NCBI RefSeq assembly: GCF_000758585.1
Contig: NZ_CP009281.1
Location: forward strand, 6,324,001 to 6,388,000
From: Paenibacillus sp. FSL R5-0345
Lineage (GTDB): Bacteria; Bacillota; Bacilli; Paenibacillales; Paenibacillaceae
Direction of reading: 5' to 3'
Length of the DNA: 64,000 nucleotides
Both the position numbers and the translations under genes were made by a program. Shown here in pieces: positions 24,888-34,822 of this stretch. Positions within the stretch are counted from its first letter, which is position 1. Each line of letters opens with the position of its first letter. The notes beneath the pieces were generated by a model. It was not told where the DNA came from. It worked only from the letters and a program-made list of their open reading frames with translations, and searched no databases.

Positions 24888-25953
24888 TGTCCATACTATC
24901 CATCAAATCAGCTTGTTCAGCAATTGAAAGAGCCGAAATAATTTCAGTGATTTCTCCGTTCATAACCTGCTCCAAACGGTGTAGTGTCAAGCCAATGCGA
25001 TGATCTGTAACCCGGCTCTGCGGGAAGTTATACGTCCGGATACGCTCACTTCGATCACCCGTACCTACTTTGCTCTTCCGTTCACCAGCATACTTCGCTT
25101 CTTCTTCCTGTCGTTTCATATCAGAGATACGGGCACGAAGCACTTGTAGTGCTTTTTCCTTATTGGAGTTCTGTGACTTACCATCCTGACAAGTAGCAAC
25201 AATGCCCGTAGGTACATGAGTTACACGTACTGCAGACTTGGTCGTATTTACAGACTGTCCGCCTGCACCACTTGAACAGAAGGTATCCACACGAATGTCT
25301 TTATCATGGATTTCAATTTCAAATGCTTCAGCTTCCGGCATCACCGATACTGTAGAAGTAGAGGTATGAATACGTCCACCGGATTCAGTTGCTGGGATAC
25401 GCTGTACGCGATGCGCACCACTTTCGTATTTCAGCTTGCTGTATGCACCACGGCCGTTAATAAGGAAGATGACCTCTTTAAATCCACCAAGGTCACTCGC
25501 GTTGACATCCATTAACTCCACACGCCAGCCTTGTGAATCTGCAAACCGGGTGTACATCCGGTAAAGGTCGGAAGCGAATAATGCCGCTTCATCTCCACCC
25601 GCCGCACCACGAATTTCGACGATTACGTTCTTATCATCATTCGGGTCTTTAGGCAGCAGCAATACACGGATTTGCTCTTCCAGCTCTACCTGACGTTTGG
25701 AAAGGTCGTCAATTTCCATCTTGACCATTTCCTTCATCTCATCATCAAGCTTTTCGCCTTGCATTTGTTTAGCGGCTTCAAGCTCTTCCATTACGTTCTT
25801 ATATTCAGTATACGCCTCAAAAGCAGGCTGTAGGTCTGATTGTTCTTTGGAATAATCCCTCAGTTTCTTACTGTCGTTTGCAACATCCGGATCACAAAGC
25901 AGTTCACTGAGCTTCTCATAGCGGTCCGCCAGGGATTGCAATCGGTCCAACAA
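24880..25953 (-). CDS. prfA: Peptide chain release factor 1
   Basis: RF1 reads UAA and UAG. The 357-residue protein has the codon-recognition PAT tripeptide in RIPATESGGRIHTSTS and the hydrolysis motif GGQ in SSGAGGQSVNTTKSAVRVTH. The start is TTG at 25953, with AGGAGAGG upstream. It overlaps prmC by 8 bases. RF1 is relevant here because a UAG codon interrupts crtP in the same window. Confidence 0.97.
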   Translation of the reverse strand: MLDRLQSLADRYEKLSELLCDPDVANDSKKLRDYSKEQSDLQPAFEAYTEYKNVMEELEAAKQMQGEKLDDEMKEMVKMEIDDLSKRQVELEEQIRVLLLPKDPNDDKNVIVEIRGAAGGDEAALFASDLYRMYTRFADSQGWRVELMDVNASDLGGFKEVIFLINGRGAYSKLKYESGAHRVQRIPATESGGRIHTSTSTVSVMPEAEAFEIEIHDKDIRVDTFCSSGAGGQSVNTTKSAVRVTHVPTGIVATCQDGKSQNSNKEKALQVLRARISDMKRQEEEAKYAGERKSKVGTGDRSERIRTYNFPQSRVTDHRIGLTLHRLEQVMNGEITEIISALSIAEQADLMDSMDNG

Positions 25954-26109
25954 GGGAATTCACCTCTCCTAGTTCAATTTCAAATTCGCAAATAAAGCGA
26001 TTAAAACATATGTCATAAAAATAGATATACGACTTTATATTATACCAAAGATATTGTGAAATGGCTACAGTTCTGTACGCGTAAATGCCATAATAAATGA
26101 CTTATATTT

Positions 26110-26160
26110 AAAAAAAAGGACCATCCCAGCAGTAGATACCCCTACCGACTGAGATGACCC
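26110..26160 (-). terminator. Intrinsic terminator of ychF
   Basis: Minus strand GGGTCATCTCAG...CTGGGATGGTCC followed by TTTTTTT, ~28 bases past the ychF stop. Confidence 0.88.
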
Positions 26161-26187
26161 TCATATCCTTAGTACGCTTCAGTCCTC

Positions 26188-27288
26188 TTAAACGTTGAAA
26201 CGGAAATGCATAACGTCGCCGTCTTGCACCAAATATTCTTTACCTTCAAGACGCAATTGACCACGTTCTTTCGCACCATTCATAGAGCCTGCTGCCACAA
26301 GATCTGCGTAAGCCACTACCTCAGCACGGATAAATCCACGTTCAAAATCTGTGTGAATTACACCAGCAGCGCCGGGCGCTTTAGTTCCCTTACGAATGGT
26401 CCATGCACGAACTTCCTGAACGCCTGCTGTGAAATACGTATACAAGCCTAGCAGCTTGTAAGCCGCTTTGATCAAACGGTTCAAACCAGATTCTTCTAGC
26501 CCAAGTTCTTCTAGGAACATCGCTTTATCTTCGCCCTCAAGCTCGGCAATTTCAGCTTCTACTTTAGCACTGATCGGAACAACTTCAGCACCTTCAGTTG
26601 CTGCAAATTCACGCACTTGCTGCACATAAGGATTATCCTCTGCACTTGCTACTTCTTCTTCACTTACATTCGCTGCATACAGCACTGGCTTCAATGTTAA
26701 CAAATGAAGATCACGGATAATAAGCTTCTCGTCATCGGACAATTCTATACTACGTGCAGGTTTATCTTCGTAGAGCACTTCTTTGACGCGTTCAAGCAGT
26801 TCAACTTCTTGGGCGTATTTCTTGTCGCCGCCTTTGATGTTCTTACGGGAACGCTCAATCCGCTTCTCAATGCTCTCAATGTCAGCAAGGATCAGTTCCA
26901 AATTAATGGTCTGAATGTCGCTGATCGGATTTACTTTTCCATCCACGTGGGTAACGTTCTCATCTTCAAAACAACGAACGACATGAACGATAGCGTCTAC
27001 TTCGCGGATATGAGCTAGGAACTTGTTGCCTAGTCCTTCACCTTTACTCGCACCGCGCACAAGACCAGCGATATCAACAAATTCAAAAGCAGTAGGTACA
27101 GTCTTGTTAGGTTGTACCAGCTCAGTCAGTTTATCAAGACGTTCGTCCGGAACTTCAACGACACCAACGTTAGGGTCAATCGTGCAAAAAGGGTAGTTTG
27201 CGGATTCTGCTCCCGCTTGCGTTATTGCATTAAACAATGTGGATTTTCCTACGTTAGGAAGACCGACGATTCCCGCTTTCAAAGCCAT
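26188..27288 (-). CDS. ychF: Obg-family ATPase YchF
   Basis: A 366-residue P-loop protein: Walker A GLPNVGKSTLFNA at 9-21, the FVDIAGLVRGASKGEGLGNKFLAHIREVDAI switch region, a helical insert (~130-200), and a C-terminal TGS domain (FTAGVQEVRAWTIRKGTKAPGAAGVIHTDFERGFIRAEV). YchF prefers ATP over GTP and binds ribosomes in other bacteria. GGAG precedes the ATG. Confidence 0.96.
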   Translation of the reverse strand: MALKAGIVGLPNVGKSTLFNAITQAGAESANYPFCTIDPNVGVVEVPDERLDKLTELVQPNKTVPTAFEFVDIAGLVRGASKGEGLGNKFLAHIREVDAIVHVVRCFEDENVTHVDGKVNPISDIQTINLELILADIESIEKRIERSRKNIKGGDKKYAQEVELLERVKEVLYEDKPARSIELSDDEKLIIRDLHLLTLKPVLYAANVSEEEVASAEDNPYVQQVREFAATEGAEVVPISAKVEAEIAELEGEDKAMFLEELGLEESGLNRLIKAAYKLLGLYTYFTAGVQEVRAWTIRKGTKAPGAAGVIHTDFERGFIRAEVVAYADLVAAGSMNGAKERGQLRLEGKEYLVQDGDVMHFRFNV

Positions 27289-27430
27289 TTATATGACAAC
27301 TCCTATTTTCAGCTAAATTGATCATCCGAATAAGTAATACGATCTAAACCATTATATATTAGAACATATTCTCCAGCAACACCGGATGTCTTGCAGATGT
27401 GTCAATCCAGCCTTATCCAAGCGCACCCAT

Positions 27431-28786
27431 TCATTGGGAAGCCGCAAGTTCCAATACCTTTTTAATCGCCGGCTGATCCAATAGAGGTTTAGAGGTATCG
27501 GGATCAACCTCTACATCAGGGACCGTCTTCACTTCCTCGTTGCAGCTTCCATCAGAGTTAAGGCCCATCTGGAGGGAAAACCTAAATACATAACCACTAT
27601 TCGGCAATGCAGCTACTAGCGGATCTGTCCCCAGACCGTCACCCCCTGTTTTCCCGCCTACAACCATAGCAAATCCGGTACCTTTGGCGAATGCGGCGAA
27701 TCCTTCCGCGGACGAATATACAGAGCTATCTACCAGCAAATAGATTTCCCCCTTGAATCCCACAGATTGATAAGGGGTTACAATATCAACATTTTTGTTA
27801 TAGTTCCTAAACATTGTTGTCGCTTCTGGCGGTATATTTGGCATCTGTTCGTCTTTAATATTGGCAATAGGTAGTAACCCTTCTGTCAGCCGGCGTGCCT
27901 GCATAAAGGCCTCGGAATAATCGCCTCCTCTATAAAGAGAATATGTATTATAAGTAATAGGTTTATTAATCAGTAGAGGAACCATATTATTGCGCCAGTA
28001 ACTACTGTTTCCTCCGCCATTTCCGCGGATATCTAGAATTAGTGTCTTATAATCTTTAACTTCTATCAAAAAATCACGTATCTCAGAACTATCCATCTCC
28101 ATGAGATTGCCAGCAAAGCTTCGCGTACCTAGATACGCTATTTGATCTGGCTCTATAATGACTTTCTTAACATTTCCGGAAGTCATTCCTGTCTTACTTC
28201 CCGCCTCACCACTATTCACATTGTTATTGCTTTCTTTAGGGCTTTGCTGTTGTTCCGTTAAAGGCTTCTGGTTGTAACGGACCAATACGTTAGACTGCTG
28301 AAACACGTTAACCCAAGGCTCTGAACCTAATCCTGCTCGAATATAACTTTCTAGAAACCATGGATATTCTTCCTTAGATAAAAAATTCGTATGCCCATTA
28401 TTTAACCCGCTAAGTACGAATCTCATTCGTCTAAAAAACTCATCATCTGTCTTCACTGCTGCAACTTTATTGCGGTACTCCTCTTTGTTCGCAAGCCAAT
28501 CCTCGCCGTATAGACGCTTATTTACCTCTAGGAATGGGTAGTTCTCCTCAATAATCTTCCACATATAATCAAAATCCTCTAATCTTTGTTCCACTGTCAA
28601 TGGAGACACTGCTGCTTCTGGCAGTTCTTCCACTACCTTTGAAGAGACTACCGGCGCAACCGGACTTGCCTGAACTTGCTCCGACTCCAATTGCTTTTTC
28701 CCTGGCAAATCCCCACGGTTGCAACTAACCAGTAACAGTATTGCAGCTACAGAAAAAGCCGCTGGTAATACAAACCTTGGTCTCAC
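27431..28786 (-). CDS. S41-family (C-terminal processing type) peptidase lipoprotein
   Basis: A 451-residue protein beginning with a lipoprotein signal (LPAAFSVAAILLLVSC, lipobox cysteine ~22). The S41 domain follows: LDIRGNGGGNSSYWR near 253-267, and the serine nucleophile region SSVYSSAEGFAAFAKGTGFAMVVGGKTGG, with Ser in YSSAEG and Lys in GGKTGG as the likely Ser/Lys pair. A canonical PDZ domain is not obvious before it. It is likely anchored outside the membrane; the substrate is unknown. The start is GTG with GGGG 8 bases upstream. It has no functional link to ychF that I can see. Confidence 0.82.
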   Translation of the reverse strand: MRPRFVLPAAFSVAAILLLVSCNRGDLPGKKQLESEQVQASPVAPVVSSKVVEELPEAAVSPLTVEQRLEDFDYMWKIIEENYPFLEVNKRLYGEDWLANKEEYRNKVAAVKTDDEFFRRMRFVLSGLNNGHTNFLSKEEYPWFLESYIRAGLGSEPWVNVFQQSNVLVRYNQKPLTEQQQSPKESNNNVNSGEAGSKTGMTSGNVKKVIIEPDQIAYLGTRSFAGNLMEMDSSEIRDFLIEVKDYKTLILDIRGNGGGNSSYWRNNMVPLLINKPITYNTYSLYRGGDYSEAFMQARRLTEGLLPIANIKDEQMPNIPPEATTMFRNYNKNVDIVTPYQSVGFKGEIYLLVDSSVYSSAEGFAAFAKGTGFAMVVGGKTGGDGLGTDPLVAALPNSGYVFRFSLQMGLNSDGSCNEEVKTVPDVEVDPDTSKPLLDQPAIKKVLELAASQ

Positions 28787-28911
28787 CTTAATCCCCCTTC
28801 TAACACTCTTCTATAATCCATTTTCAGGAATTTATTTAATAATCATATTTTTCTATTAATCCTAATTCAAATATATTTATCACAATTATTTACATCAAAT
28901 TTTAGGGCAAC

Positions 28912-28936
28912 AAAAAAAGACCTCCTTCGAGGTCTC
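28912..28936 (-). terminator. Intrinsic terminator of the crt-fni-GNAT transcription unit
   Basis: Minus strand GAGACCTC-GAA-GGAGGTC followed by TTTTTTT, 12 bases past the acetyltransferase stop. Confidence 0.9.
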
Positions 28937-28947
28937 CATGAATAACA

Positions 28948-29430
28948 TTATAGATCTTTAGACATCGTAATGTCGGTTACGGTATATCCCATTTTTTTGT
29001 ACAGCTCAAATGCACGATTGTTCTGACCGAAGACATGTAACCCGATTTTGGTGACGTTCATCTCACGGGCTTCCTCATCAAGTGCGATCATAGCCTGCTT
29101 GCCATAACCTTTGCTCTGATACGGTTCAAAAATGTAGAAATCATAAATGAAAGCCTCTCGACCACCGCGGCCTTCGCTTACATTAAACCAAATATATCCA
29201 ACCTGAGTATCACTACTTATCTCTACTATAGAATATAGATAAGCACCATCTGTGTTCAACCCTTTGGGCAGAGACTGTGAAATGGCTTCCTCAGATAGCT
29301 TCATCGCGATTTCAGGATCCCAAGCACCGGCTTTAATCTTATCTTCCGCATAGTCACGAGTAGCTTGACCTAAGAAAAATTGAAAAGCGGATTCATCCAT
29401 ATGGACCAGTTTAATCATTATCTTTTTCAC
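28948..29430 (-). CDS. GNAT-family N-acetyltransferase
   Basis: A 160-residue GNAT protein: YDFYIFEPYQSKGYGKQAMIALDEEA is the acetyl-CoA pyrophosphate loop (Q/RxxGxG/A), and HVFGQNNRAFELYKKMGY is the motif B region. The substrate cannot be inferred. The frame starts with GTG at 29430; an ATG at 29418 is equally possible. It begins 29 bases after fni and shares its terminator, so it is probably the last gene of the carotenoid operon, but any role in pigment formation is speculative. Confidence 0.8.
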   Translation of the reverse strand: MKKIMIKLVHMDESAFQFFLGQATRDYAEDKIKAGAWDPEIAMKLSEEAISQSLPKGLNTDGAYLYSIVEISSDTQVGYIWFNVSEGRGGREAFIYDFYIFEPYQSKGYGKQAMIALDEEAREMNVTKIGLHVFGQNNRAFELYKKMGYTVTDITMSKDL

Positions 29431-29459
29431 TTCCTCACTTCTATATTTATTACATCCTT

Positions 29460-30596
29460 CTATTTACGTATTAAACGGGAAGTCCCACGTAAAGTTGCTA
29501 AATCGGGAGCACCGATGCCGAACATCGCTATCTTAAGTTCCAGCTCCACTTGAGCTAGTGCAGCTTCGAGCGCCTCTTCAGAATCTACTGCCGGTCCTAA
29601 CAGATTACGTCCAAAGCCTGCTAAATCAGCACCGAGGGCTAATGCCTTCGCCGCATCCACTCCATGCTTCAAGCCGCCGCTGCCAATCAAAGCCCCCTTC
29701 GGGGAGACAGCACGTACCTCTGCAATGCAATCTGCGGTTGGAGTACCCCAGTCCGCGAAGGCTTCAGCCGCTGCGCGCCGTATAGGATCTACACTGCGGA
29801 ACTTCTCCACTTGACTCCAGGATGTTCCGCCTGCACCCGCCACATCAACAAAGGCTACCCCTGCATTATAAAGACGCCCTGCTGTATCACCGTCAATACC
29901 CCAGCCGACTTCTTTTACACCTACAGGAACCTCAAGTGCACGACATACTTTTTCTATCTGAGATAACAAGGACGCAAAACCAGTATTCCCTTCCGGTTGG
30001 AAGACCTCTTGAAGACCATTAAGATGCAAAACAAGAAAATCCGCACCGGCAATATCCACAGCTCGGCGACATTCCTCCACTCCGAAGCCATAAGATAACT
30101 GTACAGCGCCAATATTAGCAATAACCGGAATATCAGGCGCTTTATCCCGTACATAAAAGGTTTCGGTTAGCTCAGAGCGCTCCACCGCTGCTCGCACAGA
30201 ACCAACACCCAGCGCCCACCCGCGACGCTGCGCTGCCTCTGCCAGCCGAGCATTAATAGCTCCAGTTGCTTTACTGCCACCTGTCATCGAGCTGATCAAC
30301 AGCGGTGTTCGCAGCTCACGTTCCAGGAACGTAGTCTGCAATGATATATCATCGAAATTCAGCTCTGGAAGAGCATTATGCCGAAATCGGTAATGTTCAA
30401 ACCCCGTAGTCACACCGACGCCACCGACTTCTTCATTTAGACAAAGACGTACATGTTCTATTTTGCGTTCACCTGTCCTTGATGCAGGCATTAAAGACTT
30501 GTCTGAACCTTCTACAGTCGGTAGGTCATTGCCATGATCCGCGCCAGACTGCCTATTCGCATCATATGGTACGGCCTCTTCTGGCGTATGATTCAT
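29460..30596 (-). CDS. fni: Type 2 isopentenyl-diphosphate isomerase
   Basis: An FMN-dependent IDI-2 enzyme interconverting IPP and DMAPP, the C5 precursors of isoprenoids. The 378-residue protein has RKIEHVRLCL, LLISSMTGGS, the HLNGLQEVFQPEGNTGF stretch (in other IDI-2 enzymes HxNxxQE carries active-site residues), VKEVGWGID and GSGGLKHGVDAAKALALGAD. AGGAGG precedes the ATG at 30596 and confirms the ~40-residue N-terminal extension. It lies 114 bases after crtP, so it likely boosts precursor supply for the pigment. Confidence 0.95.
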   Translation of the reverse strand: MNHTPEEAVPYDANRQSGADHGNDLPTVEGSDKSLMPASRTGERKIEHVRLCLNEEVGGVGVTTGFEHYRFRHNALPELNFDDISLQTTFLERELRTPLLISSMTGGSKATGAINARLAEAAQRRGWALGVGSVRAAVERSELTETFYVRDKAPDIPVIANIGAVQLSYGFGVEECRRAVDIAGADFLVLHLNGLQEVFQPEGNTGFASLLSQIEKVCRALEVPVGVKEVGWGIDGDTAGRLYNAGVAFVDVAGAGGTSWSQVEKFRSVDPIRRAAAEAFADWGTPTADCIAEVRAVSPKGALIGSGGLKHGVDAAKALALGADLAGFGRNLLGPAVDSEEALEAALAQVELELKIAMFGIGAPDLATLRGTSRLIRK

Positions 30597-30710
30597 GCTC
30601 CGTTCCTCCTAATCCTAAACTGCACTTATTATAACATATCCCTTCAGTTGAATTTACAATATGAGGTTAGCGATTAAAATTCACATCTCTATTATTCTAC
30701 AGATCAGCTT

Positions 30711-32186
30711 CTACGCATGATTAGCAATATGCTCACCGACTAACCTTCCCGATAACGAAACGATCGGTGTGCCACCGCCTGGGTGCGTGGTTCCCCCTAC
30801 ATACCAGAGACCCTTAACATCGCTTGAACGGTTGCTTGGTCTGAAGAAGGTCTGTTCTACCGAGTTCGAGGAAATCCCATAGATCGCACCCTTATGCGCC
30901 AGTGTGTCCTCTGCGATATTTTGTGGTGTATAATGCTGGAGCACAGCTCCCTGATCCAAACCTGTAATTCCATGGCCCTCAAGCACCGAGAGTACTCTTT
31001 TACCATAGGAAGCAGTCTCTGTCCGCCAATCACAGGCCTCATTCATATAAGGTGCATTAGCTAAAATAAACAGATTACTGCCTCCTTCAGGAGCCATACC
31101 TGACTCTGAATATCCAGAATGGCACACATAAACAGCTGGCTGCTTGGCAGGGATTTTGCGTTCAAAAATATCTATGAATTCTGTCTCATACTGTTCAGGG
31201 AAAAATACGGTGTGATGTAATAAAGCTTCATATTTACGGGGAACGCCTGCAAGTGTTACATAACCCGATAAGGAGGGCTCATAAGCAGCAATTTTGCGAT
31301 CACTCATGGAAGGACGGCTGTTCTCCTCGACAAGCATACGGTTAACACTGAGCACATCGCCTCCGGCAATGACCGTCTTTGCCGGATAGAAGCCATGTGT
31401 TGTATCCACACCTTTGGCTACTCCATTTACCACGGAAATATTCGTAACCTCAATCCCATTCATGATGCGAACGCCTAAGCCTTCTGCCAGTGCAGTAAGA
31501 CCTTCGACCAGCTTGTAAGTTCCGCCCCGCACACCATAAACTCCTTCTACACTTTCCACATATCCAAGCATGGCGAAAATAGCTGGTGAACGAAACGGGG
31601 AAGATCCGACGTAGGTAGCATAACGACCTAACATTGCTAAGGTATGAGGATGGCTAAAGTATTTCAGCAGCAATGATTGCAGACTTAAAAAAGGCCTTAC
31701 CCGAAGCAAATCCCGTAAGAGAGGAAGTGACATTTTATCTCGCCAAGACAATAGCAATTTATTTAGGAACTGCTTTTCACTGAGATGGTAGAGCACAGCA
31801 GCTTCAGCCATAAAATCATCATAACGAAGCGCATCACTTGAACTGTATTTAGCAATCTGAGCCTTCATAAACGCTTGGTCGCGCGAGAAATCCACTATAG
31901 TTCCATCAGCAAAAATATTGCGTGTACGTGGCTCCAGCTCATAAATTTCAACCTAATCCTCCATGGAGGCACCAGCAAGCTCATAAAGTGAGCGGAATAC
32001 ATGAGGCATTGTTATCGTGCTCGGGCCTCTGTCAAAGGTATAGCCTTCAATCTGAATCCGCTGCAGCTTACCACCAGGGTTCTGTTGGCGTTCCAGCACC
32101 GTCACATCCCAGCCTTTTGAGGCTAAGGTTACAGCACAGGACAGTCCACCGAATCCCGCACCGATGATTACTGCCTTTGATTTCAT
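30711..32186 (-). pseudogene. crtP: CrtP-type carotenoid oxygenase interrupted by an in-frame amber codon
   Basis: The reading frame from 32186 is open for 77 codons, meets TAG at 31955-31953 (codon 78), then continues in the same frame to 30711, ~491 codons in all. The N-terminal part has the FAD dinucleotide loop AVIIGAGFGGLSCAVTLASKG and FDRGPSTITMP; the C-terminal part ends VGGTTHPGGGTPIVSLSGRL. The pattern matches Staphylococcus CrtP, which oxidises the terminal methyl of diaponeurosporene. The paralogue at 37148 reads KDYVNL where this reads ED-stop-VEI, so one base change (TAC or TAT to TAG) explains it. The ATG overlaps the glycosyltransferase stop. Neither half alone should work; strain mutation, sequencing error and suppression are all possible. 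Confidence 0.85.
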
Positions 32187-33343
32187 AAGTAACGTCTTCC
32201 TTTCCATTCATAGCCTTGACCCGAACGACTGCCCCACCAAGAACTAATTGCAATGACTGCCAAGCAGAGGATACTTACAGAAATCAGCAAGCATAACCAT
32301 ACTGATTGTCTGGCAGACGCATCACTAATCCGCTTAATAGCAATGCCTAACAGACTAGCCGACAACGCCCATGATGCCTCAGCAGCCTGACCTGTCACAC
32401 TGAAGAAAATAAACGCCGCTAAAGGAAATACATATAACAACGTATACAAACTTAACATTCCCAGTAGAATAACAGAGCGGCGACCCAATCCAGCATAAAT
32501 ATTTTTACGGTAGCCATTCCATACCTCGCTGGCATTATGATACATTCTCATTTCTGCATAGTCCGTAATATCGGCGAGTGTAACCTGATCTCCAGCCTTC
32601 TTGACTGCACGGGCTAAGGCCATATCATCTACGAGATCAGATCGAATCGCCGCATGTCCACCACAGCGTATATAACTATTCCTGTGAACTAGCATGAATC
32701 CTCCATGCGCTGCTACGAATCGTGGATCGCGGGATGTGCGGACAAGGAGTATTGGCAAATGACAAATGATCGTGAAGGTCATTAAAGGTACCACAAGCTT
32801 TTCTAGCCAAGTACCTGTTTGCTGATAAGCAAATCCCGTGATGAGACCCTCTTCTTGAGCATCAGCCATGGCAAGAGCGTTCTCCAAAGCTTCAGGCTTC
32901 AGCCGAATATCTGCATCAAGATACAGCAGCCACTCACCAGAGGCTGCCTTCATTAACTGATTGCAGGCATAAGACTTGCCTAACCAGCCAATTGGCAACT
33001 CTCTTCCGGCCATAACCTTAACACGCTCATCTCCTGTAGCTCTGGCAATCCTGCCTGTTTCGTCACTTGATCGATCATCCAGAACAATAATTTCCAAGTC
33101 CCAACCCGTAATTCTGCAGGCCAACACGGAAGCAAGGCAATCTCCTATATTGTCAGCCTCGTCACGGGCCGGTATCAGTACAGACACACATCGATTACAT
33201 TCTTCCGTAGAAGAAATCTTACTCCCCTTAGTGATATGTTTCGACTTCGATATTCCAAGCTTCGGTAGCTGGGCTGTATTCCACAGTGCAAACAAATATT
33301 GAAGAAGGAGGCATCCAATAATGATCTGCAGAAAGACAATCAT
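32183..33343 (-). CDS. Family 2 glycosyltransferase of the carotenoid operon (CrtQ-like)
   Basis: A 386-residue membrane glycosyltransferase: an N-terminal hydrophobic segment, GT2 domain with VLIPARDEADNIGDCL, the first acidic site LDDRSSDET and the DXD-like LYLDADIRLKPEAL, then three hydrophobic segments from ~270 to the end. CrtQ-type enzymes glucosylate the carboxyl or hydroxyl end of C30 carotenoids. ATGA overlaps at both ends tie it to the acyltransferase and crtP genes. The sugar and acceptor are inferred from context. Confidence 0.82.
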   Translation of the reverse strand: MIVFLQIIIGCLLLQYLFALWNTAQLPKLGISKSKHITKGSKISSTEECNRCVSVLIPARDEADNIGDCLASVLACRITGWDLEIIVLDDRSSDETGRIARATGDERVKVMAGRELPIGWLGKSYACNQLMKAASGEWLLYLDADIRLKPEALENALAMADAQEEGLITGFAYQQTGTWLEKLVVPLMTFTIICHLPILLVRTSRDPRFVAAHGGFMLVHRNSYIRCGGHAAIRSDLVDDMALARAVKKAGDQVTLADITDYAEMRMYHNASEVWNGYRKNIYAGLGRRSVILLGMLSLYTLLYVFPLAAFIFFSVTGQAAEASWALSASLLGIAIKRISDASARQSVWLCLLISVSILCLAVIAISSWWGSRSGQGYEWKGRRYL

Positions 33344-34077
33344 CCTCTACCCCGCAGTCGCACAACATCAAACCATTCATTAATAGATCTACCTTGCTTC
33401 ATGAGTGGAGTAAAGGCCCCCTGAATATAACCCCCGTTATTAACCATCATCAAACGGTGATGATCCAATTGCTCTCTAAGCACGTCCTGCAGCTCCTTTG
33501 TGATACAGTTGCGATCCATAGCAGGCCACGGATGAGATATAGCATTGCCCGCCAACAACGTCGCCTCCGGTTTGGAATGCCGGAACAAGCCATGATAAAG
33601 CGTGACAGGTACAACAAGTGCTTCTGGACATAATCGAAGTACTAGCCCTACCCCTGCCTGCAACTTTAATGGACGGTGCTCCAGCGGCCGAATTTCCCCT
33701 TCTGGATATATCCATATATTCCCTCGTTTATGTAGTAACCTAGCCGTATAACGGAGCGAAGCACTGATATCACTGGTGTTATGCCGATTAATGGAATAGG
33801 CACCGAGCTTGCGAAAGAAAGCGTATTTCCGCAGCTGCTCTTCCTCCATCATGAAAAAGTGCTCTCCACTAGTCATGGTTCTCGCTGCGTGGTAAGCCAG
33901 TAATCCATCCCACCAAGAACTATGATTCATAATATATAGAATAGGTCTGTCTCCCGCAGATTTTGGCTGCAATTGTCCAGCGACCCCAACATAACGGAAA
34001 TGTCTCTGAATCAAATAAAGCCGATTGTAATGATAGAACAGCTTATCAAACCCTTTGTGTTTGACGGCTTCCAACAT
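33340..34077 (-). CDS. PlsC-type acyltransferase of the carotenoid operon
   Basis: A 245-residue 1-acyl-glycerol-3-phosphate acyltransferase-family protein: the catalytic NHSSWWDGLLAYH (HX4D variant), FFRKLGAYSINR, and WIYPEGEIRP. In staphyloxanthin the glucose is esterified with a fatty acid by CrtO; this PlsC-type enzyme may do the equivalent job. ATG at 34077 follows GGGAG; it overlaps the preceding gene by ~30 bases and the next by 4. A phospholipid role is possible, but the operon argues for pigment acylation. Confidence 0.75.
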   Translation of the reverse strand: MLEAVKHKGFDKLFYHYNRLYLIQRHFRYVGVAGQLQPKSAGDRPILYIMNHSSWWDGLLAYHAARTMTSGEHFFMMEEEQLRKYAFFRKLGAYSINRHNTSDISASLRYTARLLHKRGNIWIYPEGEIRPLEHRPLKLQAGVGLVLRLCPEALVVPVTLYHGLFRHSKPEATLLAGNAISHPWPAMDRNCITKELQDVLREQLDHHRLMMVNNGGYIQGAFTPLMKQGRSINEWFDVVRLRGRG

Positions 34078-34822
34078 AACGCAAGCTCCCTTCAGCAAGT
34101 AACGCCCCTAGCACAGCAATAACTCCACAGAGCAGCAAGCCTTCACGCAGACCAATGGTTCCAAATAAAACTAATATGGCTTGATATAAACGGGTCCCGT
34201 TACGAGCAGACAAACTAGTACTCTTAACATTATTTAGCGTTAGGGATAAGATCATCCCTACGATGAACCATCCGACGAAATTGCTCCAAGGCACACCATA
34301 GAATCCTCCACTGCTACCCCAATGCCAGAAGCCTCTAGCATGAGCAACGGGGTCCAATACGAGGTCCAGCAGTACAGTCCAAAACCCAATCTGAAGTGCT
34401 TTTGCCAGCCGTAATTGTAATCCCCTAAGTCCGAAATCGTAACTAATTAAAGTAGCATTGTATATCACGGCAATCCAAGCAAAGCCTAAGGTAATAGGTA
34501 CCCCATATAGCAGCGGACCTAAAATATCAGAGTAATCATAAGTACCAAACAGCTTTCCAGAATGAACGCCAATCCACTCAACGGACATACCTAAGGTCCA
34601 GATAAGAATAGCCGAGACCCATATAGTAGGCTTGCACTTTCTTATGACTGACTGGTCAGACATTATTGGCTGCTTCAACCCCTTGTAAATTAAATCTGCA
34701 GAATAAGCAGCATAAAAAATAAGAAATAGACCATTCGAAAATTGTAAACTTTCAGGAATGCCAAGCCATATTAACAACAGCGCTCCAATAAAATACCATA
34801 CCCAGAATACTATTCGGATCAT
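34046..34822 (-). CDS. CruF-like carotenoid biosynthesis membrane protein (DUF422)
   Basis: A 258-residue protein with about seven hydrophobic segments. GMSVEWIGVHSGKLFGTYDYSDILGPLLYGVPITLGFAW and LDPVAHARGFWHWGSSGGFYGVPWSNFVGW match the DUF422/CruF family, whose characterised members hydrate the psi end group of carotenoids (gamma-carotene 1',2'-hydratase, bisanhydrobacterioruberin hydratase). It starts one base after the crtM stop. The product may be a hydroxylated C30 carotenoid that is then glycosylated; this is inference. Confidence 0.78.
   Translation of the reverse strand: MIRIVFWVWYFIGALLLIWLGIPESLQFSNGLFLIFYAAYSADLIYKGLKQPIMSDQSVIRKCKPTIWVSAILIWTLGMSVEWIGVHSGKLFGTYDYSDILGPLLYGVPITLGFAWIAVIYNATLISYDFGLRGLQLRLAKALQIGFWTVLLDLVLDPVAHARGFWHWGSSGGFYGVPWSNFVGWFIVGMILSLTLNNVKSTSLSARNGTRLYQAILVLFGTIGLREGLLLCGVIAVLGALLAEGSLRYVGSRQTQRV

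Noticed and set aside
30711..32207. Two separate genes, or a frameshift, at crtP
   Set aside because: The two open segments are in the same frame with exactly 19 codons between them, so one in-frame TAG explains the break; no frameshift is needed.
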